Source: Arthrobacter sp. MN05-02
GTDB lineage: Bacteria > Actinomycetota > Actinomycetes > Actinomycetales > Micrococcaceae
Assembly: GCA_004001285.1 (NCBI GenBank)
Contig: AP018697.1
Coordinates: 1,612,001-1,676,000, forward strand
Reading direction: 5' to 3'
Length of the DNA stretch: 64,000 nucleotides
The notes under the pieces were generated by a model. The model saw nothing but the letters and a program-made list of their open reading frames with translations, did no database searches and had not been told where the DNA came from. Positions 37,453 through 46,260 of this stretch are shown here, piece after piece (the first letter of the stretch is position 1; every line of letters starts with the position of its first letter). The translations under genes and the position numbers were made by a program.

Positions 37453-38097
37453 TCAGATGCCGACGTCGGCGCTCTCGAGCAGCGCGACCGCATCCGGCTG
37501 CCCCTCGAAGGTGACCAGGGCCTGCCGGCGCCGGCCGTGGGCGTGCAGGAGCAGCTCACCGGGGTCTCCGACGATCGCCACCGAGACCGGCGCGCGCTTT
37601 GCCACGTGCCGCGGTCCGCCCGGGCGCACCAGCACGATGCCGAGGTCCGCTCCGCGGTACAGGATCGCCGCACGCTTGACGAGTTCCTCCCAGAGCGCCT
37701 CCGCGTAGTCCTCGTCGAGCGAGCGCGGGGCCCACCGGGTACCGGCGCGGCGCACGTCCTCGGTGTGGACGAAGTACTCGACCAGGTTGACGCTTGTGTC
37801 GATCGGGTTGATGCGCATCGGCGAGAGGGCGGGCGGTCCCGCCAGGAATCGATTCACCAGCGCCTCGAAACCGGCGGGCGAGGCCGCGCGCTCCGCCAGG
37901 TCCCGCGTGGCACGCTCGGTCACGCCCGCCAGCCTCGGAACCACCATCCCGACGCCCAGCGCGGGCTTGTGCTCGCGGAGGTAGAGGTGTGCGGCCAGGT
38001 CGCGTGTCTGCCAGCCCTCGCACAGGGTGGGGGCATCGGGGCCGGCTGCCAGGAGCGTCTCGGCCAGGACCTCGCGGGACGGGGTTACGTAGTGCAT
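37453..38097 (-). CDS. TIGR03085-type metal-binding protein (DinB/maleylpyruvate isomerase N-terminal fold)
   Basis: A 214-residue protein of the actinobacterial TIGR03085 family, which belongs to the DinB/mycothiol-dependent metal-binding superfamily. The conserved CEGWQTRDLAAHLYLREHKP supplies the first metal histidine(s) (about H37/H43). The later LVEYFVHTEDVRRA (about 114-127) supplies another. Function is unknown; related folds use a metal with mycothiol. The start is ATG 38097 or the GTG directly before it. A TACTTT hexamer five bases upstream of that GTG suggests a leaderless message. It is divergent from hisI. Confidence 0.82.
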   Translation of the reverse strand: MHYVTPSREVLAETLLAAGPDAPTLCEGWQTRDLAAHLYLREHKPALGVGMVVPRLAGVTERATRDLAERAASPAGFEALVNRFLAGPPALSPMRINPIDTSVNLVEYFVHTEDVRRAGTRWAPRSLDEDYAEALWEELVKRAAILYRGADLGIVLVRPGGPRHVAKRAPVSVAIVGDPGELLLHAHGRRRQALVTFEGQPDAVALLESADVGI

Positions 38098-38105
38098 CAC
38101 AGCTG

Positions 38106-38111
38106 AAAGTA
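38106..38111 (-). promoter_or_regulatory. -10 element TACTTT for the TIGR03085 gene
   Basis: On the minus strand TACTTT (38111 to 38106) is followed by CAGCT and then GTGATG. This mirrors the hisI arrangement on the plus strand, so the two genes start from back-to-back leaderless promoters. Confidence 0.5.
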
Positions 38112-38164
38112 GCACGGGGGACGCCGGCCGCGGCAGGTGCGCCGCGCCCCGCGGTCGACCGCAC

Positions 38165-38170
38165 TAGAAT
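38165..38170 (+). promoter_or_regulatory. -10 element TAGAAT for hisI
   Basis: TAGAAT is followed by CACAG and GTGATG. Transcription would begin at or next to the GTG (38176), so hisI and the trp operon after it probably start leaderless. Confidence 0.55.
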
Positions 38171-38175
38171 CACAG

Positions 38176-38619
38176 GTGATGCCTTCCTCCACCTCCTCCC
38201 CGAACAGTCCCGCCGCTGCCCCGACCGACGTCCCCGGAGAGGAGCGTCCGCTCCTCGATGCGGCCATCGCCGCGGCGCTGAAGAAGGACGACGCCGGCCT
38301 GGTCGCCGCCGTCGTCCAGCAGTACGACACCCTCGAGGTGCTGATGCTCGGCTGGATGGACGAGGAGGCGCTGCACCGCACGCTCACGAGCGGTCGCGTG
38401 ACCTTCTACTCGCGGTCCCGCTCCGAGTACTGGCGCAAGGGTGACACCTCCGGTCACCGGCAATGGGTCAAGGGCGTCGCCCTGGACTGCGACGGCGACG
38501 CGCTGCTCGTCACGGTCGACCAGGAGGGCGCGGCCTGCCACACCGGCACGCGCACATGCTTCGACGGGCGCGCGCTGCCCGCCGTGACCGCCCACCGTCC
38601 CGACGCGGAAGGACTCTGA
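38176..38619 (+). CDS. hisI: Phosphoribosyl-AMP cyclohydrolase HisI
   Basis: HisI opens the purine ring of PR-AMP in the third step of histidine synthesis. Zinc and magnesium motifs are visible: [25 protein letters not shown] and the C-terminal [12 protein letters not shown]. The core begins at about residue 35 after a Ser/Pro-rich extension. The start is GTG 38176 or ATG 38179. The gene is followed by trpE after four bases, so this histidine enzyme and the tryptophan operon share a transcript. Confidence 0.94.
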   Translation: MMPSSTSSPNSPAAAPTDVPGEERPLLDAAIAAALKKDDAGLVAAVVQQYDTLEVLMLGWMDEEALHRTLTSGRVTFYSRSRSEYWRKGDTSGHRQWVKGVALDCDGDALLVTVDQEGAACHTGTRTCFDGRALPAVTAHRPDAEGL

Positions 38620-38623
38620 CTTC

Positions 38624-40177
38624 ATGCAGCAGCTGGGCACCATTCGCCCCACCCTCGAGGAATTCCGCGACCTGGCCCAAGGCCGGCGTGTGGTCCCCGT
38701 GCACCTCAAGGTCCTCGCGGACGCCCACACGCCTATCGGCATCTACCGGAAACTCGCCGCCGGACAGCCCGGGACGTTCCTCATGGAGTCCGCGGCCGTG
38801 GGCGGGGTATGGTCGCGCTACTCCTTCATCGGCTCGCGGTCCCGCGCCACGCTGACCACCCGCGACGGCGAGGCGCACTGGCTGGGCGAACCGCCGGCGG
38901 GGGTCCCGGTGGGCGGCGATCCCGTGGAGGCGCTGCGCCTCACCGTCGAGGCGCTCCGCACGGAGCGCTTCGAGGAACTGCCCCCGTTCACCTCCGGCAT
39001 GGTCGGTTTCGTGGGGTGGGAGGCCGTCCGGCACTGGGAGCGGCTCACCAGCCCACCCGAGGACGACCTGCTGCTGCCCGAACTGGCGATGTGCCTCGTC
39101 TCCGACCTGGCCATCCACGACAACGCCGAGGGCTCCCTCACCCTCGTGGCGAACGCGATCAACTTCGACGGCACGGACCAGCGCGTCGACGAGGCGTGGC
39201 ACGACGCCGTCGCTCGGGTGCGCGCGATGCTCGCCAAGCTCGTGGCTCCCGCGGAACTCGCCGTGTCCGTGATGGCCCCGGACGCACCGACCGCCGAGGC
39301 GTCCATGGACCGCGTCCGCGAATCCTGGTTCGAGCCCGACTACCTGAGGGCGATCGAGCGCGGCAAGCGGGCCATCGTGGACGGCGACGTCTTCCAGGTG
39401 GTCATCAGCCGCCGCTTCGAGATCGAGTGCGACGCCTCGGCCCTCGACGTCTACCGCATCCTCCGCACCACCAACCCGAGCCCCTACATGTACCTGTTCA
39501 GCCTCGAGGACGCCGAGGGCCGGGGCTACTCGATCGTGGGCAGTTCACCCGAAGCCCTCGTGACCGTCACGGGCGACGAGGTCATCACGCACCCCATCGC
39601 CGGTTCCCGCCCCCGCGGGAGGACCACCGAGGAGGACCGCGACCTCGCCGTCGAGCTCCGCGCCGACATCAAGGAGAAGGCGGAGCACCTCATGCTCGTC
39701 GACCTCGCGCGCAACGACCTCTCGAAGGTCTGCACACCGGGCAGCGTCGACGTCACGCAGTTCATGGAGGTCGAGAAGTTCAGCCACATCATGCACCTCG
39801 TCTCCACCGTGGTCGGCAGACTCTCGCCCTCGAAGAGCGCCTACGACGTCCTCGCGGCGACCTTCCCGGCCGGCACGCTCTCCGGTGCGCCGAAGCCACG
39901 CGCGCTGCGCCTCATCGACGAGGTGGAACCGCACCGGCGGGGCATCTACGGGGGAGTGGTGGGCTACCTGGACTTCGCCGGGGACATGGACATGGCGATC
40001 GCCATCCGCTCCGCGCTCCTGCGGAACGGGAAGGCCTACGTGCAGTCCGGCGGCGGGATCGTCGCCGACTCCGTCCTCGAGGCCGAGGCACTCGAGACGG
40101 TCAACAAGGCCGCGGCGCCACTCCGCGCGGCGCTCACGGCGGCCGGCCTGCGTCCGGCGACGGCGGACCTGCCGTGA
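38624..40177 (+). CDS. trpE: Anthranilate synthase component I TrpE
   Basis: A 517-residue chorismate-utilising enzyme that makes anthranilate with ammonia from TrpG. The N-terminal feedback region includes LLESAAVGG-type FLMESAAVGGVWSRYSFIG. The catalytic barrel shows GDVFQVVISRRF, NPSPYMYLF, SIVGSSPEALVTV, PIAGSRPRG, LMLVDLARNDLSKV, FPAGTLSGAPKPRALRLIDE and GIYGGVVGYLDF. Complete. trpG and trpD are not adjacent. The stop overlaps the next gene by GTGA. Confidence 0.96.
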   Translation: MQQLGTIRPTLEEFRDLAQGRRVVPVHLKVLADAHTPIGIYRKLAAGQPGTFLMESAAVGGVWSRYSFIGSRSRATLTTRDGEAHWLGEPPAGVPVGGDPVEALRLTVEALRTERFEELPPFTSGMVGFVGWEAVRHWERLTSPPEDDLLLPELAMCLVSDLAIHDNAEGSLTLVANAINFDGTDQRVDEAWHDAVARVRAMLAKLVAPAELAVSVMAPDAPTAEASMDRVRESWFEPDYLRAIERGKRAIVDGDVFQVVISRRFEIECDASALDVYRILRTTNPSPYMYLFSLEDAEGRGYSIVGSSPEALVTVTGDEVITHPIAGSRPRGRTTEEDRDLAVELRADIKEKAEHLMLVDLARNDLSKVCTPGSVDVTQFMEVEKFSHIMHLVSTVVGRLSPSKSAYDVLAATFPAGTLSGAPKPRALRLIDEVEPHRRGIYGGVVGYLDFAGDMDMAIAIRSALLRNGKAYVQSGGGIVADSVLEAEALETVNKAAAPLRAALTAAGLRPATADLP

Positions 40178-41059
40178 GCACCGCGGAGCGACCGGCACCG
40201 GGCCGTTTCGCGCGCCGCGGGATCGTGGTGATGGGGATCGTGGTCCTCGCGCTGCTCGCCTTCGGCTCGACGACCCGCACCTGGCTCTCGGTGCGCCTGC
40301 CGCAGGATGCCGTCCAGATGCCCGACCTCGCCATCGCGGGCAGCGACGCGGCGACCCCCGTGACGGCGTTCGCACTCGTGGCGCTGGCCGCGGCCCTCGC
40401 CGTCTCGATCGCCGGCCGCGTAGCACGCTGGATCATCGCCGCCATCCTCGTGCTGTCCGGCGTCGGGATCGCGCTGTCCAGCGCCTCGGTGGCCCTCGAT
40501 CCCGCCGGGGCGGCAGAGCCGGCCATCGGCACCGCCATCGGCGTCAGCGGCCTGACCGGAGCAGAGGCGAGCGCGACCGCGATGCCCTGGCTCGCCGTCG
40601 CTGCCGGGATCCTGCTGGCACTTGCCGCCGCCTGGCTCGTCCTGGCCGGCCGGACCTGGGGGGTGAACCGGCGGTACGACGCCGGCGCATCCCGGACCGC
40701 TCGGCCCCCCGCAGGCGGACCCCGACCCGGCGCGCCGGCTCCGTCGACCGGTGACGTCGCCCCGGCGTCGTCCCGACGCCGTCGACGACGCCGCGCGGAA
40801 CGCCGGGCCGGGCCTGCCGATCCCGCCTGCCCCATCGGTGGCCCCGGTGGGGCAGGACGCTGAGCGCGACGCCGGTTCCGGCGGCGCTGTGCCCGACGGC
40901 TCCGGCAGCGGCGCGGCCGAGGACGCGTCGCCGGTCCCGGGCTCCGGCCCGGACGGGGCCCCCGGCTCTCCCCGCACGCCGACAGGGCGCAGCAGCTCCC
41001 ACGCCGACGAGATCGACAGCTGGGACGAGCTCTCGCGCGGCAACGATCCGACGCGCTGA
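40174..41059 (+). CDS. Trp biosynthesis-associated membrane protein (frameshifted near the C-terminus)
   Basis: A small membrane protein of the actinobacterial Trp-associated family (TIGR02234). It has about four hydrophobic segments (about 15-30, 67-82, 85-105, 130-155), with WLS after the first segment (TTRTWLSV). Its role is unknown. The GTG overlaps the trpE stop. The frame as written runs into an Arg-rich nonsense tail ending at 40863. The next frame instead gives DAVDDAARNAGPGLPIPP and ends SHADEIDSWDELSRGNDPTR, which is the expected C-terminus. One extra base near 40772-40774 (a CCC run) accounts for this. Confidence 0.85.
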
Positions 41060-41177
41060 CACCTCCTCCGGCCACCCGTCCCGGCGCCGCCGTCCACCGG
41101 CTCCCCTACCGTCCACGTTCCGTCGGGCCACCCCATCAATGGCAGAATGGAACGGAACCCGTTCGAAGGAGATTTCC

Positions 41178-41483
41178 ATGGCATCCGAGACCCGCACCTC
41201 CGCTACCCGCAACACCCCCGCGAACCACGCCCAGATGGGCGACGAGACGATCGGTCACGGCAACAGCCCAGCGGCGTGGACCTGCGTGTTCATCATGCTG
41301 GCCGGAGCCGCACTCGCCTCCTTCGCCTACATCCTCGCCAGCACCGAGGGCAACCACGATTTCGGCACGCTGCTCTTCTGGGTCGGCATCGGCATCATGT
41401 TCATCGGCCTGATCGTCGGCTTCATCATGCGCAGGCTCGGCTACGGCGTGGGCGGCTCGAAGCTCAAGAACAACGGCCACTAG
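41178..41483 (+). CDS. Small two-helix membrane protein of the trp operon
   Basis: A 101-residue hypothetical protein. After a polar N-terminus (ASETRTSATRNTPANHAQMGDETIGHGNSPAAW) come two hydrophobic segments, about 34-52 and 64-84, and a short basic tail (GGSKLKNNGH). The same kind of protein, with the GHGNSPAAW motif, is common before trpC in Arthrobacter relatives, function unknown. The ATG at 41178 is preceded by GAAGGAGA. The ATG at 41139 would ignore this site. Its TAG is followed immediately by the trpC ATG. Confidence 0.82.
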   Translation: MASETRTSATRNTPANHAQMGDETIGHGNSPAAWTCVFIMLAGAALASFAYILASTEGNHDFGTLLFWVGIGIMFIGLIVGFIMRRLGYGVGGSKLKNNGH

Positions 41484-42308
41484 ATGACGGTCCTCGACGA
41501 CATCATCGTCGGCGTCCGCGAGGACCTCGCGGAGCGTCGCCGCAACCTCCCCCTCGATGACGTGCGGGCCGCGGCCCTCGCCGCACCCGCTCCGCTCGAC
41601 GCCTTCGAGGCGCTCGGGGCCGGCCGGGGCGACGCCCTGGCGGTCATCGCCGAAGTGAAACGGAGCAGCCCGTCCAAGGGTGCCCTGGCCGATATCGCCG
41701 ATCCGGCAGCCCTCGCCGCGTCCTACGAACAGGGCGGAGCCGCCGTCATCTCCGTGCTGACGGAGGAACGGCGCTTCGGAGGGTCGCTCGCCGACCTCGA
41801 CGCCGTCCGTGCCGCCGTGAGCCTGCCCGTACTCCGCAAGGACTTCACGGTCGACGAGTACCAGATCTGGGAGGCACGCGCCCACGGCGCCGACGTCGTC
41901 CTCCTGATCGTCGCGGCCCTCTCCGACGAGGAGCTGGCCTCGTTCCTGGCCCTGACCCACCGGCTCGGGATGAACGCGATCGTGGAGACGCACACCGCGG
42001 AGGAGGTGCGGCGTGCCGCGGCCGCGGAAGCGCGCATCATCGGCGTGAACGTACGGAACCTCAAGACGCTCGACATCGACCGCGGGGTCTTCGCGGGACT
42101 CGCGCACCTCGTCCCGTCCGGCTCGGTCGTCATCGCCGAGTCGGGCGTGCGGGATACGGCCGACGTCGCCGACTACGCAGGACACGGCGCGCACGCCGTC
42201 CTGGTCGGGGAGGCGCTCGTCCGGCACAGCGATCCGGCCGCCACGATCGACGCCTTCAAGGAGGCAGGCCGCACGGCCCTGCAGGACAGGGCCGCAGCGC
42301 ACACCTGA
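41484..42308 (+). CDS. trpC: Indole-3-glycerol phosphate synthase TrpC
   Basis: A 274-residue TIM-barrel enzyme that closes the indole ring. Conserved elements are [14 protein letters not shown] (catalytic Lys), [74 protein letters not shown] and [14 protein letters not shown]. Not fused to TrpF. It starts directly after the stop of the small membrane protein with no spacer, so its translation is coupled. Confidence 0.96.
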   Translation: MTVLDDIIVGVREDLAERRRNLPLDDVRAAALAAPAPLDAFEALGAGRGDALAVIAEVKRSSPSKGALADIADPAALAASYEQGGAAVISVLTEERRFGGSLADLDAVRAAVSLPVLRKDFTVDEYQIWEARAHGADVVLLIVAALSDEELASFLALTHRLGMNAIVETHTAEEVRRAAAAEARIIGVNVRNLKTLDIDRGVFAGLAHLVPSGSVVIAESGVRDTADVADYAGHGAHAVLVGEALVRHSDPAATIDAFKEAGRTALQDRAAAHT

Positions 42309-42312
42309 CGGA

Positions 42313-42410
42313 CGCCGGGATCTGGGGCCGACCGAGCACACCGGCAGACCCGGCGCCGACCGCGACCAGCAGTACAGCGAGCACGAACAGGGACCGGCCT
42401 CCGCCGGTCC
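42313..42410 (+). promoter_or_regulatory. Two hairpins between trpC and trpB
   Basis: CGCCGGG (42313-42319) can pair with CCCGGCG (42349-42355). GGACCGGC (42391-42398) pairs perfectly with GCCGGTCC (42403-42410) around a CTCC loop. They fill the only sizeable gap (164 nt) inside the trp operon. They could be a processing site, partial terminator or attenuator. I see no Trp-rich leader peptide. Confidence 0.45.
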
Positions 42411-42472
42411 GAGACGGACCCGGACGGCAGAGCCACCCGGGTCAGGACCAACAGGACGGGACAGCTGAAGTC

Positions 42473-43837
42473 ATGACCGACACGCACCAGGACACGGGCA
42501 ACCCCGGAGCCGGCGACGGAGCAGCGGACGCCATCGACGCCGGGACGGCCGAGGCCTTCCTCAGCCACGACCAGAGCCTCCGCCACGCCCCCGGCCCCTA
42601 CTTCGGCGCCTACGGCGGCCGTTGGATGCCGGAATCGCTGATCGCCGCGCTCGACGAACTGCAGGACACGTTCGACAAGGCCAAGGCCGATCCCGAGTTC
42701 ACCGCGCAGGTCGCCGACCTGAACCGGAACTACGCCGGCAGGCCGTCGCTCCTCACGGAGGCGCAGCGTTTCGCCGAGCACTGCGGGGGCGTCCGCGTGT
42801 TCCTCAAGCGCGAAGACCTGAACCACACCGGCTCGCACAAGATCAACAACGTCCTGGGCCAGGCCCTGATCGCCAAGCGCATGGGCAAGACCCGCGTGAT
42901 CGCCGAGACCGGTGCCGGCCAGCACGGCGTCGCGAGCGCCACGGCGGCGGCCCTGCTCGGCCTCGAGTGCGTCGTCTACATGGGCGCCGAGGACACGCGG
43001 CGACAGGCCCTCAACGTCGCGCGCATGCAGCTGCTCGGGGCGACGGTCGTCCCCGTCACCAACGGTTCGCAGACCTTGAAGGACGCCATCAACGACGCCC
43101 TCCGTGACTGGGTGGCCAACGTCGAGACCACGCACTACCTCCTCGGGACGGCAGCCGGAGCGCACCCGTTCCCCGCGATGGTGCGCTACTTCCACGAGGT
43201 CATCGGGGAGGAGGCACGCGAGCAGATCCTCGACCAGGCCGGCAGGCTCCCCGATGCGGTCTGCGCCTGCGTCGGCGGAGGCTCGAACGCCATCGGCATG
43301 TTCCACGGCTTCCTCGACGATCGCGACGTCGCGCTGTACGGCTTCGAAGCGGGCGGCGACGGCGTCGAGACCGGCCGCCACGCGGCCACCATCACCCTGG
43401 GACGCCCCGGCGTCCTGCACGGTGCGCGGTCCTACCTCATGCAGGACGAGGACGGCCAGACGATGGAGTCCCACTCTATCTCGGCAGGCCTCGACTATCC
43501 CGGCGTCGGACCGGAGCACGCGTACCTCGCCGACATCGGACGGGCGCACTACGAACCCATCACCGACGCGGAGGCCATGGAGGCGTTCCGCCTCCTCAGC
43601 CAGACCGAGGGCATCATCCCCGCCATCGAGACCGCGCACGCCCTCGCCGGTGCCATGAAGGTGGGCCGGCGGCTCGCTGCGGACCTCGGGCCGGGGGAGC
43701 AGGCGTCGGACAAGATCGTCGTCGTGAACCTCTCCGGTCGCGGGGACAAGGACGTGGCAACCGCCGCGGGCTATTTCGACCTGCTGCCGGACGACAGCGC
43801 CGAGCAGGAGATCGCCCAGGAGGGTGAACAACTGTGA
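42473..43837 (+). CDS. trpB: Tryptophan synthase beta subunit TrpB
   Basis: A 454-residue PLP enzyme that joins indole and serine. The PLP lysine is K123 in [15 protein letters not shown]. The substrate loop is [12 protein letters not shown], the phosphate-binding loop [14 protein letters not shown], and the C-terminal motif LSGRGDKDV. The N-terminal 35 residues are a polar extension. It is complete and overlaps trpA by four bases (GTGA). It forms the alpha2-beta2 complex with TrpA and receives indole through the tunnel. Confidence 0.97.
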   Translation: MTDTHQDTGNPGAGDGAADAIDAGTAEAFLSHDQSLRHAPGPYFGAYGGRWMPESLIAALDELQDTFDKAKADPEFTAQVADLNRNYAGRPSLLTEAQRFAEHCGGVRVFLKREDLNHTGSHKINNVLGQALIAKRMGKTRVIAETGAGQHGVASATAAALLGLECVVYMGAEDTRRQALNVARMQLLGATVVPVTNGSQTLKDAINDALRDWVANVETTHYLLGTAAGAHPFPAMVRYFHEVIGEEAREQILDQAGRLPDAVCACVGGGSNAIGMFHGFLDDRDVALYGFEAGGDGVETGRHAATITLGRPGVLHGARSYLMQDEDGQTMESHSISAGLDYPGVGPEHAYLADIGRAHYEPITDAEAMEAFRLLSQTEGIIPAIETAHALAGAMKVGRRLAADLGPGEQASDKIVVVNLSGRGDKDVATAAGYFDLLPDDSAEQEIAQEGEQL

Positions 43838-44706
43838 CGACGCATTCGACCGGACCGACGCACTCCGCGGAGAGTGCTGATCCTGCCCGCACCACGGCCG
43901 GGTCGGCAGCCGGCGGTTCGAAGGCCGCCGCCGCGATCGAGAAGGCGCGCAGCGAGGGCCGCGCAGCGCTCATCGGGTACCTGCCGGCCGGCTTCCCGGA
44001 CGTCCAGACCACGATCGACGCGGGCATCGCCATGGCCGAGAACGGCGTGGACCTCATCGAGATCGGCATCCCCTACTCGGATCCCGTCATGGACGGCCAG
44101 GTCATCCAGGAAGCGACCGTCGAGGCTCTCGCCAACGGCTTCACCGTGCCCCGGATCTTCGACGTCGTCGAGGGCATCACCCGCAGCACGGACGCCGCCG
44201 TCCTCGTCATGACCTACTGGAACCCCGTCATGCGGATGGGGGTCCGTGCGTTCGCCGAGCGCCTCGCCGCAGCAGGCGGCGCCGGACTCATCACCCCGGA
44301 CCTCATTCCCGACGAGGCCTCCGAGTGGCTCGAGGCCTCCGAGGAATTCGGCCTCGACCGCGTCTTCCTCGTCGCACCCTCCACCTCCCCGCAGCGCATG
44401 CAGGACACCGTCGACGCGAGCCGCGGTTTCGTCTACGCGGTCTCCGTCATGGGCGTGACCGGCGCCCGTACCTCGGTCGGAGCCGCCGCCCGCGCGGTGG
44501 TGGACGCCGCCCATGCTGCCGGCGCGGAGCGCGCCTGCGTGGGCCTCGGTGTCTCGACCTCGGCCCAGGTGCGCGAGATCGGCGCCTACGCGGACGGCGT
44601 CATCGTCGGCACGGCCCTCGTCGCCGCACTGCGCGACGGCGGCGTGGAGGCCGTGGCCGAACTCACCCGGGAGCTCAGCTCCGGCACGGCGAAGGCCCCG
44701 GCATGA
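43834..44706 (+). CDS. trpA: Tryptophan synthase alpha subunit TrpA
   Basis: A 290-residue TIM-barrel subunit that splits indole-3-glycerol phosphate. The catalytic Glu/Asp pair is in [16 protein letters not shown] (E76, D83). The family motifs [48 protein letters not shown] and [13 protein letters not shown] are present. There is a 28-residue Ala/Ser/Thr-rich N-terminal extension. It starts with GTG overlapping the trpB stop, and its stop overlaps the lgt ATG. Confidence 0.96.
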   Translation: MTTHSTGPTHSAESADPARTTAGSAAGGSKAAAAIEKARSEGRAALIGYLPAGFPDVQTTIDAGIAMAENGVDLIEIGIPYSDPVMDGQVIQEATVEALANGFTVPRIFDVVEGITRSTDAAVLVMTYWNPVMRMGVRAFAERLAAAGGAGLITPDLIPDEASEWLEASEEFGLDRVFLVAPSTSPQRMQDTVDASRGFVYAVSVMGVTGARTSVGAAARAVVDAAHAAGAERACVGLGVSTSAQVREIGAYADGVIVGTALVAALRDGGVEAVAELTRELSSGTAKAPA

Positions 44707-45941
44707 TCGGCGGCAGCCTTGCGGCCTCGATCCGGAGCCCGCCCGCATCATGGGCCAGCTTCGACCTCGGACCGCTGACCATCCATGCCTACGCGCTGTG
44801 CATCCTGGCCGGCATCATCCTGGCGCTGCTCCTGACGCAGAAGCGCTTCGTGTCCTTCGGCGGCTCCGCCGACACCGTCTGGGACATCGCGATCTGGGCC
44901 ATCCCGTTCGGTATCATCGGTGGCCGGCTCTACCACGTCTTCTCCTCGCCCGACGCCTACTTCGGGCCCGAGGGGGACCTCGCCCGGATCCCGCAGATCT
45001 GGCAGGGCGGTCTGGGGATCTGGGGTGCGATCGCGCTCGGCGCCGTCGGGGCCTGGATCGGTGCCCGGCGCGCAGGAGTGAGGCTGTCGGCCTTCGCCGA
45101 CGCGGCAGCTCCGGGCGTCCTCCTGGCACAGGCCGTCGGCCGCCTCGGCAACTGGTTCAACCAGGAACTCTTCGGTGCGCCCACCACCCTTCCGTGGGGC
45201 CTCGAGATCGATGCCGACAACGCGAACTTCCCGCTCGACCAGCAACCGGGCACACTGTTCCACCCCACCTTCCTCTACGAGCTCCTGTGGAACCTCGCCG
45301 GCGTCGCGCTCCTGCTCCTGCTGGCACGGCGGTTCCGCCTCCGCGGAGGGCGCATGTTCTGGCTCTACGCCGCGTACTACACCCTCGGGCGCGTCTGGAT
45401 CGAGACGCTGCGCATCGACGACGCCGAGATGGTCACCCTGTTCGGGGTGACGCAGCGGCTCAACGTCTGGACGAGTATCGCGGTGTTCCTCGTGTCGCTC
45501 GCCGTCCTCGTGTTCCTCGCGGTCAAGCGCCGTCCCGCCGATGACCCGTCCGTCTATCTCCCCGGTCGCGAGCCCGAGCCGTCCGGCACCGAGCTGCAGG
45601 ACGGCTCCGTGCCCGGCGCACCGGCCGATGGCGCGACCAAGGCCGCCGATCCGGCCGATCCCGGCGCCGAGGCACAGGCCGAGACAGGCAGGGCTGCTGA
45701 CGCGGCGAAGGCCGCCGACACGGCGAGGGCCGATGTGCCGGCAGCTCCCGAGGCCGATACTCCGCGAGTCGCAGCAGCGGGTCCTGTCCCGGCAGACAAC
45801 GGCACCGGGCCGGCGGAGGCTCCTGCGGCAGGTGCGTCGGGTGCGTCCGATAACGCTTCAGCCACAGGTGCCCACGCAGCGGACAGCGGGCTGGGCACGC
45901 GGAACGATCGTGGTAATCTTTCCGAAACAAACGGCGCCTGA
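44703..45941 (+). CDS. lgt: Prolipoprotein diacylglyceryl transferase Lgt
   Basis: A 412-residue membrane enzyme that adds diacylglycerol to the lipobox cysteine of prelipoproteins. The signature GRLGNWFNQELFG (about 141-153) is present, as are the H-x-x-[ST]-x-[LV]-Y-E element HPTFLYE and the early GGRLYHVFSSP. About seven membrane segments end at about 285. Beyond this is a 120-residue Ala/Pro/Glu/Thr-rich cytosolic tail, much longer than in proteobacteria. The last codons (45905-45935) are unusually AT-rich and contain a possible GlnR-like site. Coupled to trpA by ATGA. Confidence 0.95.
   Translation: MIGGSLAASIRSPPASWASFDLGPLTIHAYALCILAGIILALLLTQKRFVSFGGSADTVWDIAIWAIPFGIIGGRLYHVFSSPDAYFGPEGDLARIPQIWQGGLGIWGAIALGAVGAWIGARRAGVRLSAFADAAAPGVLLAQAVGRLGNWFNQELFGAPTTLPWGLEIDADNANFPLDQQPGTLFHPTFLYELLWNLAGVALLLLLARRFRLRGGRMFWLYAAYYTLGRVWIETLRIDDAEMVTLFGVTQRLNVWTSIAVFLVSLAVLVFLAVKRRPADDPSVYLPGREPEPSGTELQDGSVPGAPADGATKAADPADPGAEAQAETGRAADAAKAADTARADVPAAPEADTPRVAAAGPVPADNGTGPAEAPAAGASGASDNASATGAHAADSGLGTRNDRGNLSETNGA
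45913..45928 (+). promoter_or_regulatory. GlnR-like site upstream of gltB
   Basis: GTAAT-CTTTCC-GAAAC fits the GlnR half-site pattern gTnAc-N6-GaAAc with one deviation. It lies in an AT-rich patch at the very end of lgt, about 330 nt before gltB. GlnR is the actinobacterial nitrogen regulator, and gltBD is a logical target. No second copy is evident, so this is a candidate only. Confidence 0.35.
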
Positions 45942-46260
45942 GTACCGTTCCAGGACTCCGCGCAAGCGGGGCCGCGGGATTCGGCTCCCGATAGCAGTCC
46001 CCGGGCCACCGCCCCTAAAGGACGCAACACCACACAGTTGTGGACTCCAGGTGCGACGGCCGGATCACCTTCCTGCCCGCACCGACACCGTCCCCAGCCG
46101 GCGCAGGACCACTTCTGCGATTGCCCGCCAAGAGCGCCGGGCAGCGCCGGCCGGACGATGTGCACGAGATCGATAGACGGTGCCCGCTTCCAGACAGCGG
46201 TGCCCCCGGGGCCAGGGCTGTCCCCTCCCGACGCTCCATCATGGGGGAAGGATCCTTTCT
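45942..46260 (+). promoter_or_regulatory. Long leader before gltB
   Basis: The 319 nt between lgt and gltB show no gene. Visible structure includes a small CCACA-CAGT-TGTGG stem near 46031 and a GC-rich imperfect repeat near 46135. There is a strong ribosome site (GGGGGAAGGATCC) before the gltB ATG. I recognise no known riboswitch. Confidence 0.4.
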
